This document shows positions 30,913 to 37,458 of a DNA stretch of 37,458 nt, in pieces. Within the stretch, counting starts at the first letter, position 1. The number at the start of each line of letters is the position of its first letter. Made by a program: the position numbers and the translations under genes. The notes under the pieces are model-generated. The model was not told where the DNA came from, made no database searches, and saw only the letters and a list, made by a program, of their open reading frames with translations. Source of the DNA: Defluviitaleaceae bacterium (GTDB lineage Bacteria > Bacillota > Clostridia > Lachnospirales > UBA5962); contig WRBA01000020.1 in assembly GCA_009779915.1 (NCBI GenBank), positions 1 through 37,458 of the forward strand. The letters run 5' to 3'.

Positions 30913-32517
30913 ATGTATTTGGATTTTAACAGATATTCTTACCCATCAAGGCGCACGGTAACTTTCGGCTATAACGGCATGACAGCCACAGGCAGTACAT
31001 TTGCCGCCACAGCAGGGATGGAAATGCTCCAAAAAGGCGGCAATTGTATTGACGCAATCGTTGCTATGGCTATGACCTTGCCTGTTGTTGAGCCTACGGC
31101 AAACGGTATAGGGGGCGATGCTTTTGCTATTGCCCATGTAAACGGCAAGCTTTACGGGCTTAACGCCAGCGGCTGGTCTTCCAAAAATATCTCCGCAAAG
31201 GTTCTTCGGGATAAAGGTATGGAGGAAATACCGACTTATGGCTTGGAAGCGGTTAATCTCCCCGGTGCCCCTGCCGCTTGGGCTGAGCTTATGAATAAAT
31301 TCGGCAAACTCTCTTTTGAAGAAGTTGCAGCCCCGGCAATTAAATACGCTGAGGAAGGGTTCCCTGTCTCCGTAAACGTGGCAAACGGTTGGAAAGGCAC
31401 ATATAACAATTTATCCAAAAATCATAATGACGAGCTCTACGCCGGCTGGTTTAAAACCTTTGGCAGCGAGCCGCCAAAGCCCGGTGATATGCGCTCTTAT
31501 AAGTATATGGGCGCGACCCTTCGTGAAATTGCGAAAACCAACGCAAAAAGCTTCTACGAAGGGGATTTAATGGAAAAAATGGTTAAATTCATGGAAAAAC
31601 ATGGGGGATATTTAGATAAAAGCGATTTTATGGAATATAAACCTGAGTGGGTTGACCCTGTTTCTTCCAACTACAAAGGCTATGATGTTTGCGAACTGCC
31701 TCCAAACGGCAACGGCATTACGGCACTTATGGCACTTAATATCCTCTCCAATTTTGAGCTTGACCCTGTACGTGAATCAGCGAGAAATTATCATTTACAA
31801 ATGGAAGCTATGAAACTCGCCTACGCTGATGCCCATAAATACATAGCGGAGCCTTCCGCAATGACTGTAAGTGTTAAAGACTTAATCTCCAAGGAATATG
31901 GGCGTATGAGAGCCAAAGAAATATTGGAAGACAGGGCACAGGTCTTTGGTTTTGGCGATCCTAAGGCTTCTGGTACAGTATATCTTTGCGCGGCGGATAA
32001 AGATGGCAATATGGTATCTTATATCCAAAGTAATTATATGGGTTTTGGCAGCGGCATTGTAGTTGATGGCACGGATATTTCTCTTCATAACAGAGGGCAT
32101 AATTTCACTATGGAAGACGGGCATGCAAATCAGCTTGCCCCTAGAAAACGCTCGTTCCACACTATTATTCCCGGCTTTTTGATGAAAGATGGCAAGGCAA
32201 TAGGTCCATTTGGCGTAATGGGGGGCTTTATGCAGCCCCAAGGGCATTTACAGATGATGGTAAACACCATCGATTTCCATATGAATCCTCAGGATTCATT
32301 GGATGCTACCCGCTTCCAATGGCACAAAGGCTTAGAAGTCCAGTTGGAATCTACTGTGGGAGACGGTATTGCCCACAAGTTATCCGAAATGGGTCATAAA
32401 ATCAATATGACCTACAACCAGGCTGTAGGCCGCGGTCAGATTATTTGGAGACTTGAGAATGGTATGCTTGCAGGCGGAACTGAGCCTAGAACGGACGGTA
32501 TGGTCGCGGCATGGTAA
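30913..32517 (+). CDS. Gamma-glutamyltransferase family protein, cytoplasmic type
   Basis: 534 residues of the Ntn-hydrolase GGT family. The catalytic threonine is T355 at ASGTVYLCAADKDGNMVS, which would become the N-terminus of the small subunit after self-cleavage. GIGGDAFAI and LPPNGNGITALMALNIL are family blocks. There is no signal peptide, unlike secreted GGTs, so it resembles B. subtilis YwrD-type proteins. Substrate (glutathione, gamma-glutamyl peptides, acyl-amides) is not determined. ATG with TTTGGAGG about 6-7 bases upstream. It ends 123 bases before a shared terminator. Confidence 0.93.
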   Translation: MYLDFNRYSYPSRRTVTFGYNGMTATGSTFAATAGMEMLQKGGNCIDAIVAMAMTLPVVEPTANGIGGDAFAIAHVNGKLYGLNASGWSSKNISAKVLRDKGMEEIPTYGLEAVNLPGAPAAWAELMNKFGKLSFEEVAAPAIKYAEEGFPVSVNVANGWKGTYNNLSKNHNDELYAGWFKTFGSEPPKPGDMRSYKYMGATLREIAKTNAKSFYEGDLMEKMVKFMEKHGGYLDKSDFMEYKPEWVDPVSSNYKGYDVCELPPNGNGITALMALNILSNFELDPVRESARNYHLQMEAMKLAYADAHKYIAEPSAMTVSVKDLISKEYGRMRAKEILEDRAQVFGFGDPKASGTVYLCAADKDGNMVSYIQSNYMGFGSGIVVDGTDISLHNRGHNFTMEDGHANQLAPRKRSFHTIIPGFLMKDGKAIGPFGVMGGFMQPQGHLQMMVNTIDFHMNPQDSLDATRFQWHKGLEVQLESTVGDGIAHKLSEMGHKINMTYNQAVGRGQIIWRLENGMLAGGTEPRTDGMVAAW

Positions 32518-32538
32518 AAGATGATAAAATAAAAAGAT

Positions 32539-32579
32539 AGATTGCTTCGCCTGCGGCTTTGCGGCTTCTCTCAATGACG
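32539..32579 (-). repeat. Dispersed CGTCATTG-GCAATCT repeat, copy 1
   Basis: Read on the minus strand it starts CGTCATTG and ends GAAGCAATCT, with an internal GCCGCAAAGCCGCAGG. A second copy in the plus orientation is at 37245-37277. Such CGTCATTG/GCAATCT repeats occur in the intergenic DNA of many bacteria; the function is unknown. Confidence 0.55.
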
Positions 32580-32640
32580 CTGGGATGATGCTCGCAATGA
32601 AACCAAGAGTACTGTCACTTTGTTACAACCTTAATTAAAC

Positions 32641-32676
32641 AAAAACCACCCCCAATCACAACGGGGGTGGTTTTTT
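32641..32676. terminator. Bidirectional terminator between ggt-like gene and gcdB-like gene
   Basis: AAAAACCACCCCC (32641-32653) pairs with GGGGGTGGTTTTT (32663-32675) around 9 bases, with a T-run on the right and an A-run on the left. It should terminate the plus-strand GGT-like gene and the minus-strand gcdB-like gene, which converge here. Confidence 0.92.
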
Positions 32677-32708
32677 AAATTCCGCAAATCGATTAATACA
32701 TACCAAAA

Positions 32709-32753
32709 CTCGTTAAAAGCTTGTCAGCTCGAAGCGCGGCAGATTTTAACGAG
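32709..32753. repeat. 10-base inverted repeat of the CTCGTTAAAA family
   Basis: CTCGTTAAAA (32709-32718) and TTTTAACGAG (32744-32753). The arms resemble those at 18703-18751 (CGTTAAAATCCG / CGGATTTTAACG), so two copies of one dispersed hairpin occur in the window. Confidence 0.55.
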
Positions 32754-32770
32754 AAAGGGTGACAGCCTTA

Positions 32771-34003
32771 TTACCCGCCAAACAGCGCAAGGAAAACCCC
32801 GGCCGCAATCGCGGATATAATGGTAGATGCAACTGTCGGACCCATTGCGTGCATAAGCAAGTGATTTTCAGGGTTATATCTTTGCCCCATTTTTTGAGAA
32901 ACACGAGCAGCCATAGGCATTGCGGAGAGTGCCGCGTTGCCAATAAGCGGATTAACTTTACCTCCTGTTACTACACAAAGGACTTTTGCTATTAAAACCC
33001 CTCCCGCAGTACCGAAAGCGAAGGCTAAAAGCCCAAGGATAACAACTAAGATAGTTGTTATATTAAGCATAGCCTCAGCTGTTGCGGAGGCCCCTACTGC
33101 AAGACCGATTAAGATTGTAAGTACGTTTAGAAGGTGCATTTCAAGAGTAGGTACATAACGGTCGGTTACGCCGCATTCTCTTATTAAATTACCAAGCATC
33201 ATCATACCAACAAGGGCACCGGCCGCCGGGATTAATAGTAAAGTTACCACTGTTGTAACAATAGGGAAAAGGATTTTAACCTTTTTAGAAACTTTAGGAG
33301 GAGGAGGCATAACAATAACGCGCTCTTTATCTGTTGTAAGCCATTTCATTATAGGCATTTGAATAGCAGGCACTAATGCCATATAAGAATAACCGGCTAT
33401 TGCAATAATCGGCAGTAAATCCGGCGCAAGATTTGATGCCAAAAATATTACCGTAGGACCATCAGAGCTGCCTATTTTACCGATTGCCGCTGCCTGCCCA
33501 ACATCAAAGCCATAAAAGCCTTCAATAAAATTAGGCAAAATATTACTGAGTAAAAGCGCGCCGGCAAAAGCAACGATAATGCCAAGCTGACCGCCCAGAC
33601 CTATAATAACACTTGTAGGTCTTGAAAGAACAGGACCAAAATCAGTCATAGCACCAAGGCATAAGAAAATCAAAGGCGGAAAAATAATAAGATAAATACC
33701 TTGATAGATAAAATACATAAGCCCGCCGGGCATAACAACATTTCTCGTAATAACCCCGTCAACGCCTACTAAATATTCGATTACAGGGGCATCATAAGCC
33801 GAAAAACCGGGCAGGTTTAATATTTCAGGCATTGGCATATTAGCCATAATCATTGCGATGGAAATTGGTACAAGTAAAAGGGGCTCATGTTTTTTTACGA
33901 TACCTACATACAGTAAAATTAAAGCAATTGTCATCATTATCAAGCTGGGCACGGTTAGCTCAAACAAACCAATCCCCATAACGAACCTTTGAATAAATTC
34001 CAT
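32771..34003 (-). CDS. Sodium-pumping decarboxylase beta subunit (GcdB/OadB-like)
   Basis: 410 residues with about ten hydrophobic segments. Key sites: an SSDGPTVIF stretch with aspartate D181 in the place of D203 of Klebsiella OadB, and VNPLIGNAALSAMPMAARVS, which keeps the N, G and S positions of the Na+ channel block. Beta subunits use decarboxylation of biotin-carboxylate to pump Na+ out. Alpha, gamma and biotin-carrier subunits are not in the window, so the substrate (glutaconyl-CoA, methylmalonyl-CoA or oxaloacetate) is open. ATG with GAGGA 5 bases upstream. Confidence 0.9.
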   Translation of the reverse strand: MEFIQRFVMGIGLFELTVPSLIMMTIALILLYVGIVKKHEPLLLVPISIAMIMANMPMPEILNLPGFSAYDAPVIEYLVGVDGVITRNVVMPGGLMYFIYQGIYLIIFPPLIFLCLGAMTDFGPVLSRPTSVIIGLGGQLGIIVAFAGALLLSNILPNFIEGFYGFDVGQAAAIGKIGSSDGPTVIFLASNLAPDLLPIIAIAGYSYMALVPAIQMPIMKWLTTDKERVIVMPPPPKVSKKVKILFPIVTTVVTLLLIPAAGALVGMMMLGNLIRECGVTDRYVPTLEMHLLNVLTILIGLAVGASATAEAMLNITTILVVILGLLAFAFGTAGGVLIAKVLCVVTGGKVNPLIGNAALSAMPMAARVSQKMGQRYNPENHLLMHAMGPTVASTIISAIAAGVFLALFGG

Positions 34004-34085
34004 TTTTCCTCATCAACTCCTCATATATGTAATATTTTGCCTATTATATTATAACAAAGGGGTTTTCTAATAGCAACAAGTTTTT

Positions 34086-34574
34086 ACGGGCAGTGTCGGG
34101 CAAACCCATGAAGGGTTTACCCTTCGCCGAAATCAGGATTTTGGCGAGAAACTTAGGCCAAGGAGAGTCGAACCTTGCACGCCCATAGCGTAAAAAATTT
34201 GATTAATCTTTATTTTCCTCCTCGGTGGGCTGGGTGCCCACCATCATCCTCAAATTTTGCTAAATACAAATTTTTTGCGGCTATGGGTCTTCGAGTTTTG
34301 CGGATGGAATTTTTGAAACCGCCGCGAAAGAGGACGCAGCCTTACCGTAGTAAGGCAAGGACAATGACAACGGCGGGACTAAAATTCCACCGCAAAACCG
34401 CGCATTGTTCGACTCTCCTTGACCTAAGGTAAGTTTGCAAAGTTCCTAAGAAACTATGCAAACTTTTGCGATTTGACAGAAGTAAATTCCGTCAAATCGA
34501 TTAAAATCTGCGATGCAAAGATTACAAACCTTAGCAATTATTTTTTCATGTGTTTGCCCTGACGGGCAGTGTCG
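34086..34574. repeat. 13-base direct repeats flanking the structured region
   Basis: ACGGGCAGTGTCG occurs at 34086-34098 and again at 34562-34574, bracketing 463 bases that contain the branched element and several small hairpins: GGG-x2-AACCC/GGGTTT-x-CCC near 34098, CGCC/GGCG near 34125-34145, AAGTTTGCA/TGCAAACTT and GATTTGAC/GTCAAATC between 34432 and 34500. The repeats may be a duplication made on insertion or the ends of a larger unit. No coding sequence is credible in 34004-34673. Confidence 0.5.
34152..34428. repeat. 277-base branched inverted-repeat element (three-way junction)
   Basis: Outer arms 34152-34173 and 34407-34428 are complementary at 21 of 22 bases (AGGAGAGTCGAAC / GTTCGACTCTCCT). 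Inside are two independent long hairpins. Left: 34181-34200 with 34268-34287, capped by GGTGGGC/GCCCACC (34224-34242). Right: GTTTTGCGG and GGAATTTT (34295-34313) with AAAATTCC and CCGCAAAAC (34381-34398), then CCGCCG/CGGCGG (34319-34376), capped by GCCTTAC/GTAAGGC (34339-34356). No convincing gene lies inside. Partial copies are at 15149-15195 and 22683-22698. Confidence 0.85.
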
Positions 34575-34605
34575 AGGGGAGGCGAAAATACATCGGTTGT
34601 TTTGA

Positions 34606-34635
34606 TTGCTTTTTAGATTGCAAATAGGTTATAAT
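34606..34635 (+). promoter_or_regulatory. Promoter of the AI-2E-family permease gene
   Basis: TTGCTT (34606-34611), an 18-base spacer and a consensus TATAAT (34630-34635), about 38 bases before the ATG. Confidence 0.6.
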
Positions 34636-34673
34636 CGTATACGAATACTCCTTATAAGAAAGGGATTTTACCC

Positions 34674-35852
34674 ATGAGAAAGCTGCTAAGCCCTATGCAA
34701 ATAAAAATGATGCTGCCTTATTTTTTTCTTGCCCTTGCAGTTATTATATCTTTTCAGATTATAAGTGACCTGTCAGGTCAGGAAAGTATGATAATAGGCT
34801 TTATAGGGCGGGTTTGGGGTATTATATCGCCGTTTTTTTACGGCTTTTTACTTGCTTATATTTTATCTATACCTGCTGCGGGCTTTCAAAAGCTTATAGG
34901 CAGGTCTAAAATTAAATTTCTGGTTAAAAGAAAAAAAGCCATTAGTATTTTTATTGTTTATATTGGCTTCTTTTCTTTGATTTATCTGCTTTTAGACCTT
35001 GTTATACCGTATATAGTCGACTCGGTAGCTTTATTTATCGCAAACTCTCAGAGCTATTATGAGCGGATACTGGAATTTATTGACCAAATTAATTATATGA
35101 ATTTCCTAAACGAGCCTATTTATGTAGAGACTATATTGTCTGACTGGTTTGCGGAGCTTGGTGCCCTTGGGCTTGAAGACCTGGCACGGCCTTTTGACGC
35201 GATATTCGGGCTTACGGCTACTTTGTTCAGAGGATTTCTTGCATTTATTTCGTCAATTTATATTTTGTTTGAAAAGGATAAGTTTAAAGCCTTCCTTTGC
35301 CGTATAATCGGGCTTTTCTCTTCAAATGAGAATTATAATATAATACTTAAATACTCCCATAAAATAAACAGTTATTTTAAACGCTATATTTACACCCAAA
35401 CTATCGACGGATGTATATTAGGCACGGCTGTGGGTTTCCAATTATATTTACTTGGCTCACCTTTCGCGCTGACTTTAGGGATTTTACTTGGGATTGTTAA
35501 TTATATACCGTATTTTGGCTCTATAGTCGGTACTTTGGTAGCTGTGATTGTAGTCGCGTTTACTCAGGGAGCCGGCGCGGCCCTTGTGGCAAGCATTACT
35601 TTAATCGTTACCCAGCAGCTGGACGCTAACGTACTCCAGCCAAGGCTTATGGGGGAATCTTTTAAATTAAGCCCTCTCCTTGTAATTATAAGTATAACAA
35701 TAGGAGGGGCTTTTGCCGGAATGCTGGGTATGATAGCAGCCATACCTATTGTTGCCGTCCTTAGGGATATATTGGATGATATATTTGCTTATTTGGAGGC
35801 AAAAAAGGCTGGAAAGCATGAAAAGATAATGGATTATGATGAGTATAGTTAA
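34674..35852 (+). CDS. AI-2E family transporter
   Basis: 392 residues with seven to eight membrane segments. Family pattern: paired segments near the N-terminus (IGRVWGIISPFFYGFLLAYI), a soluble middle, and the conserved LGIVNYIPYFGSIVG with LVTQQLDANVLQPRLMG-like IVTQQLDANVLQPRLMG and a final TM pair. PF01594 members include YdbI/TqsA-type permeases, some of them Na+/H+ antiporters rather than autoinducer exporters, so the AI-2 name is only a family label. ATG with AAAGGGAT upstream. It converges with proA, separated by 38 bases with no clear terminator. Confidence 0.9.
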   Translation: MRKLLSPMQIKMMLPYFFLALAVIISFQIISDLSGQESMIIGFIGRVWGIISPFFYGFLLAYILSIPAAGFQKLIGRSKIKFLVKRKKAISIFIVYIGFFSLIYLLLDLVIPYIVDSVALFIANSQSYYERILEFIDQINYMNFLNEPIYVETILSDWFAELGALGLEDLARPFDAIFGLTATLFRGFLAFISSIYILFEKDKFKAFLCRIIGLFSSNENYNIILKYSHKINSYFKRYIYTQTIDGCILGTAVGFQLYLLGSPFALTLGILLGIVNYIPYFGSIVGTLVAVIVVAFTQGAGAALVASITLIVTQQLDANVLQPRLMGESFKLSPLLVIISITIGGAFAGMLGMIAAIPIVAVLRDILDDIFAYLEAKKAGKHEKIMDYDEYS

Positions 35853-35890
35853 TTAGGTTTAAGCCGTCTTCTATTAACGAAAATAAACCA

Positions 35891-37132
35891 CTATGGTCTT
35901 ACCTGCCCGTTGCCGAATACAATAAATTTAGTTGTAGTAAGTGCCTTAAGCCCCATGGGACCTCTCGCGTGGAGCTTTCCTGTGCTTATGCCAATTTCAG
36001 CACCAAGCCCAAACTCCTCTCCGTCTGTAAATCTGGAAGAGGCGTTTACATACACCGCGGCGGAGTCTATTTCTGCCACGAAGTGCTTAGCAGCCCTGTA
36101 ACCTTCCGTTAAAATCACATCGGAATGCCCTGAGGAATAATGATTAATATGTGCAATCGCCTCGTCTAAGCCATTTACCACTTTTATACCAATTATCATA
36201 TCTAAATATTCTTCATACCAATCACCTTCAGCTGCAGGCAAAGCCTTTGGAAAAGCGTTGCAAACCAAACTATCCCCGCGTATTTCAACACCTGCGTCAC
36301 TTAATGCCTTACATATGACAGTCAAAAAGGTATCGGCGAGAGCTTTGTGTACAAGTAATTTTTCACAAGCGTTACACACGCTTATACGCTGGGTTTTGGC
36401 GTTTATAATTATTTTTACGGCTTTATCCAAATCAGCGGTATCATCTACATAAATATGGCAGTTGCCCACTCCTGTTTCTATTACAGGAATCTTTGAATGC
36501 TCCACAGTGCTGTTAATAAGGCTTGCGCTGCCGCGAGGTATAAGTACGTCCACATATTTATTAAGTTTCATAAAATCTTTTGCCACTTCCCTTGAAGTGT
36601 CGGAAATAAACTGGACAACTTCCCTAGGGTGATTTGCCGCTTCCAAAGCACCTTGGAGTACGCTAACTAAAGCTATGTTAGAGCATATGGCCTCAGAACC
36701 TCCACGTAAAATACAGCTATTACCGGCCTTAAAGCACAGCCCGAAAGCGTCCACCGTAACATTAGGCCTCGCCTCATAAATCATACCGATGACACCTAAA
36801 GGCACCCGCTGCTCCCCAATTTGCAAGCCGTTTGTCAAGGTTTTCATATACAGCACTTCACCGGCAGGGTCGTCAAGGCGCGATACCTTCCTAAGCCCCT
36901 CGGCCATGGCAGAAATCCTTGGGGGGGTTAATAAAAGCCTGTCGTTAAAACTGCCCCGTGACGGGTCGGCGTTGTCCATATCTTTCTTATTTTCCGCAAG
37001 TATATAATCAGCCTGAGCTTCCAAAGCCTCAGCACAGGTGAGTAATGCCTCGTTTTTAGTTTGAACATCAAGGCGGCCTGTATATTTAGACATTTCCTTT
37101 GCCTTTTGCCCCATTTTTTCGAGATTAATCAT
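35891..37132 (-). CDS. proA: Glutamate-5-semialdehyde dehydrogenase (gamma-glutamyl phosphate reductase)
   Basis: 413 residues, the normal ProA length, of the aldehyde dehydrogenase fold. The catalytic cysteine C253 lies in RISVCNACEKLLVH; IPLGV-like VPLGVIGMIYEARPNVTVDA, GNSCILRGGSEA and VLIPRGSASLI are ProA blocks. It reduces gamma-glutamyl phosphate with NADPH to the semialdehyde, step two of proline synthesis from glutamate. ATG with AAAGGAGGA about 6 bases upstream. proB is not in the window, and the upstream end of the promoter abuts unrelated repeats, so proA is probably a single-gene transcript. Confidence 0.96.
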   Translation of the reverse strand: MINLEKMGQKAKEMSKYTGRLDVQTKNEALLTCAEALEAQADYILAENKKDMDNADPSRGSFNDRLLLTPPRISAMAEGLRKVSRLDDPAGEVLYMKTLTNGLQIGEQRVPLGVIGMIYEARPNVTVDAFGLCFKAGNSCILRGGSEAICSNIALVSVLQGALEAANHPREVVQFISDTSREVAKDFMKLNKYVDVLIPRGSASLINSTVEHSKIPVIETGVGNCHIYVDDTADLDKAVKIIINAKTQRISVCNACEKLLVHKALADTFLTVICKALSDAGVEIRGDSLVCNAFPKALPAAEGDWYEEYLDMIIGIKVVNGLDEAIAHINHYSSGHSDVILTEGYRAAKHFVAEIDSAAVYVNASSRFTDGEEFGLGAEIGISTGKLHARGPMGLKALTTTKFIVFGNGQVRP

Positions 37133-37163
37133 AATATCCTCCTTTGGTTATAGGAACGATATT

Positions 37164-37192
37164 ATTTTACAGTATTTTTTGAAAAATTACAA
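37164..37192 (-). promoter_or_regulatory. Sigma-A type promoter for proA
   Basis: On the minus strand TTGTAA (37192-37187), a 17-base spacer and TAAAAT (37169-37164), about 30 bases before the start codon. Confidence 0.65.
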
Positions 37193-37244
37193 TGTTTTTA
37201 GGCTGCCGATTTTCCTCAAAAGGAGTTAGGGTGTACTTGGTTCT

Positions 37245-37277
37245 CGTCATTGGGTTGGCGGAAGCCTGAAGCAATCT
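37245..37277 (+). repeat. Dispersed CGTCATTG-GCAATCT repeat, copy 2
   Basis: It starts CGTCATTG and ends CTGAAGCAATCT. It matches the inverted copy at 32539-32579 at both ends, with a shorter middle. It lies between proA and the partial XRE gene. Confidence 0.5.
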
Positions 37278-37289
37278 CAAATACAGATA

Positions 37290-37458
37290 CTACTCATTTT
37301 CCTCAAAAACAATATATTGCATAGACACGTTTAAGATATTGCTTATCCCCATAACGACCTTAAGAGTAGGATAACATTCCCCTTCCTCGATAAGAGTGAG
37401 AAAATTTGGGGTTATTTCCAAAAGCTCCGCAAGCCTATCCACTGATAAGCCTGCGGAT
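37290..37458 (-). CDS. XRE-family regulator, C-terminal part (cut by window edge)
   Basis: Reading in from the right edge, 55 residues end at a TAG at 37290-37292: SAGLSVDRLAELLEITPNFL, then LIEEGECYPTLKVVMGISNIL and the C-terminal NVSMQYIVFEENE. This is the second half of a Cro/C1-type HTH (helix 3 with E-E-G, then the typical K-V-V-M-x-I-S-x-x-L-N-V-S). The start lies beyond the window. Confidence 0.85.
   Translation of the reverse strand, partial: SAGLSVDRLAELLEITPNFLTLIEEGECYPTLKVVMGISNILNVSMQYIVFEENE

Noticed and set aside
34175-34432. An 85-residue plus-strand open frame inside the branched element
   Set aside because: It is made entirely of the paired arms, has no ribosome site and no recognisable protein pattern; the DNA structure explains it.
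1-37458. CRISPR array, tRNA, rRNA or complete insertion sequence
   Set aside because: No regularly spaced identical repeats, no cloverleaf with CCA-type end, no rRNA-like conserved tract and no full transposase were seen on either strand; structured repeats found are irregular or single.

Overview
The window looks like chromosomal DNA from an anaerobic, endospore-forming Firmicute, most likely class Clostridia. The pointers are yabP and yabQ (spore cortex), a Firmicute-style divIC, a multisubunit NAD(H)-linked [FeFe]-hydrogenase, a pyrophosphate-type phosphofructokinase, a reverse rubrerythrin next to a PerR-like regulator, and an orphan Na+-pumping decarboxylase beta subunit. I cannot name a genus. 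Most genes have strong AGGAGG-like ribosome sites, and several use TTG or GTG starts.

Layout. Positions 1-1900: a possible transposase tail, then rapZ and an MgtC-family gene. Positions 2026-9823 (minus strand) read, in transcription order, yabP-yabQ-divIC, a 58-residue unknown protein and a hairpin terminator, then two FAD-dependent oxidoreductases, divIB/ftsQ, ftsZ, a strong terminator and an AlbA_2/Schlafen-type ATP-binding regulator. Positions 9911-11580: a methyltransferase divergent from a rubrerythrin-perR operon that has a Fur/PerR-type box on its -10. Positions 11600-15432 are an accessory-looking stretch: dispersed and inverted repeats, a 54-residue DNA-binding-like protein, two small XRE regulators, a lipoprotein with 14 RCC1 repeats, and 350 bases of non-coding DNA with three strong hairpins.

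Positions 15433-20648 hold the hydrogenase operon: hydC, a GHKL ATPase, hydD-like, hydB and, after a structured gap, hydA. It should couple NADH (and probably ferredoxin) oxidation to H2 formation. A class III aminotransferase follows. A Phd/RelE-type toxin-antitoxin pair with a consensus promoter, the PPi-phosphofructokinase and a HEPN/MNT pair come next. Positions 24719-29516 form a signalling cluster: a hybrid histidine kinase with receiver and Hpt domains, a receiver-HD-GYP protein (probable c-di-GMP phosphodiesterase) and two membrane proteins. Then come nagA, a 196-base palindromic element, a gamma-glutamyltransferase, and a convergent GcdB/OadB-type sodium pump subunit. A 670-base gap carries a remarkable branched inverted-repeat element. 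The window ends with an AI-2E-family permease, proA (minus strand) and the C-terminal part of another XRE regulator.

No CRISPR array, rRNA, tRNA or complete insertion sequence was recognised. The best candidates for something undescribed are the structured non-coding elements (34152-34428, 30698-30893, 15120-15380). Next come the 14-repeat lipoprotein, the ATPase inside the hydrogenase operon, and the serine in the L1 motif of HydA. All positions were read by eye; no alignment or database search was run.
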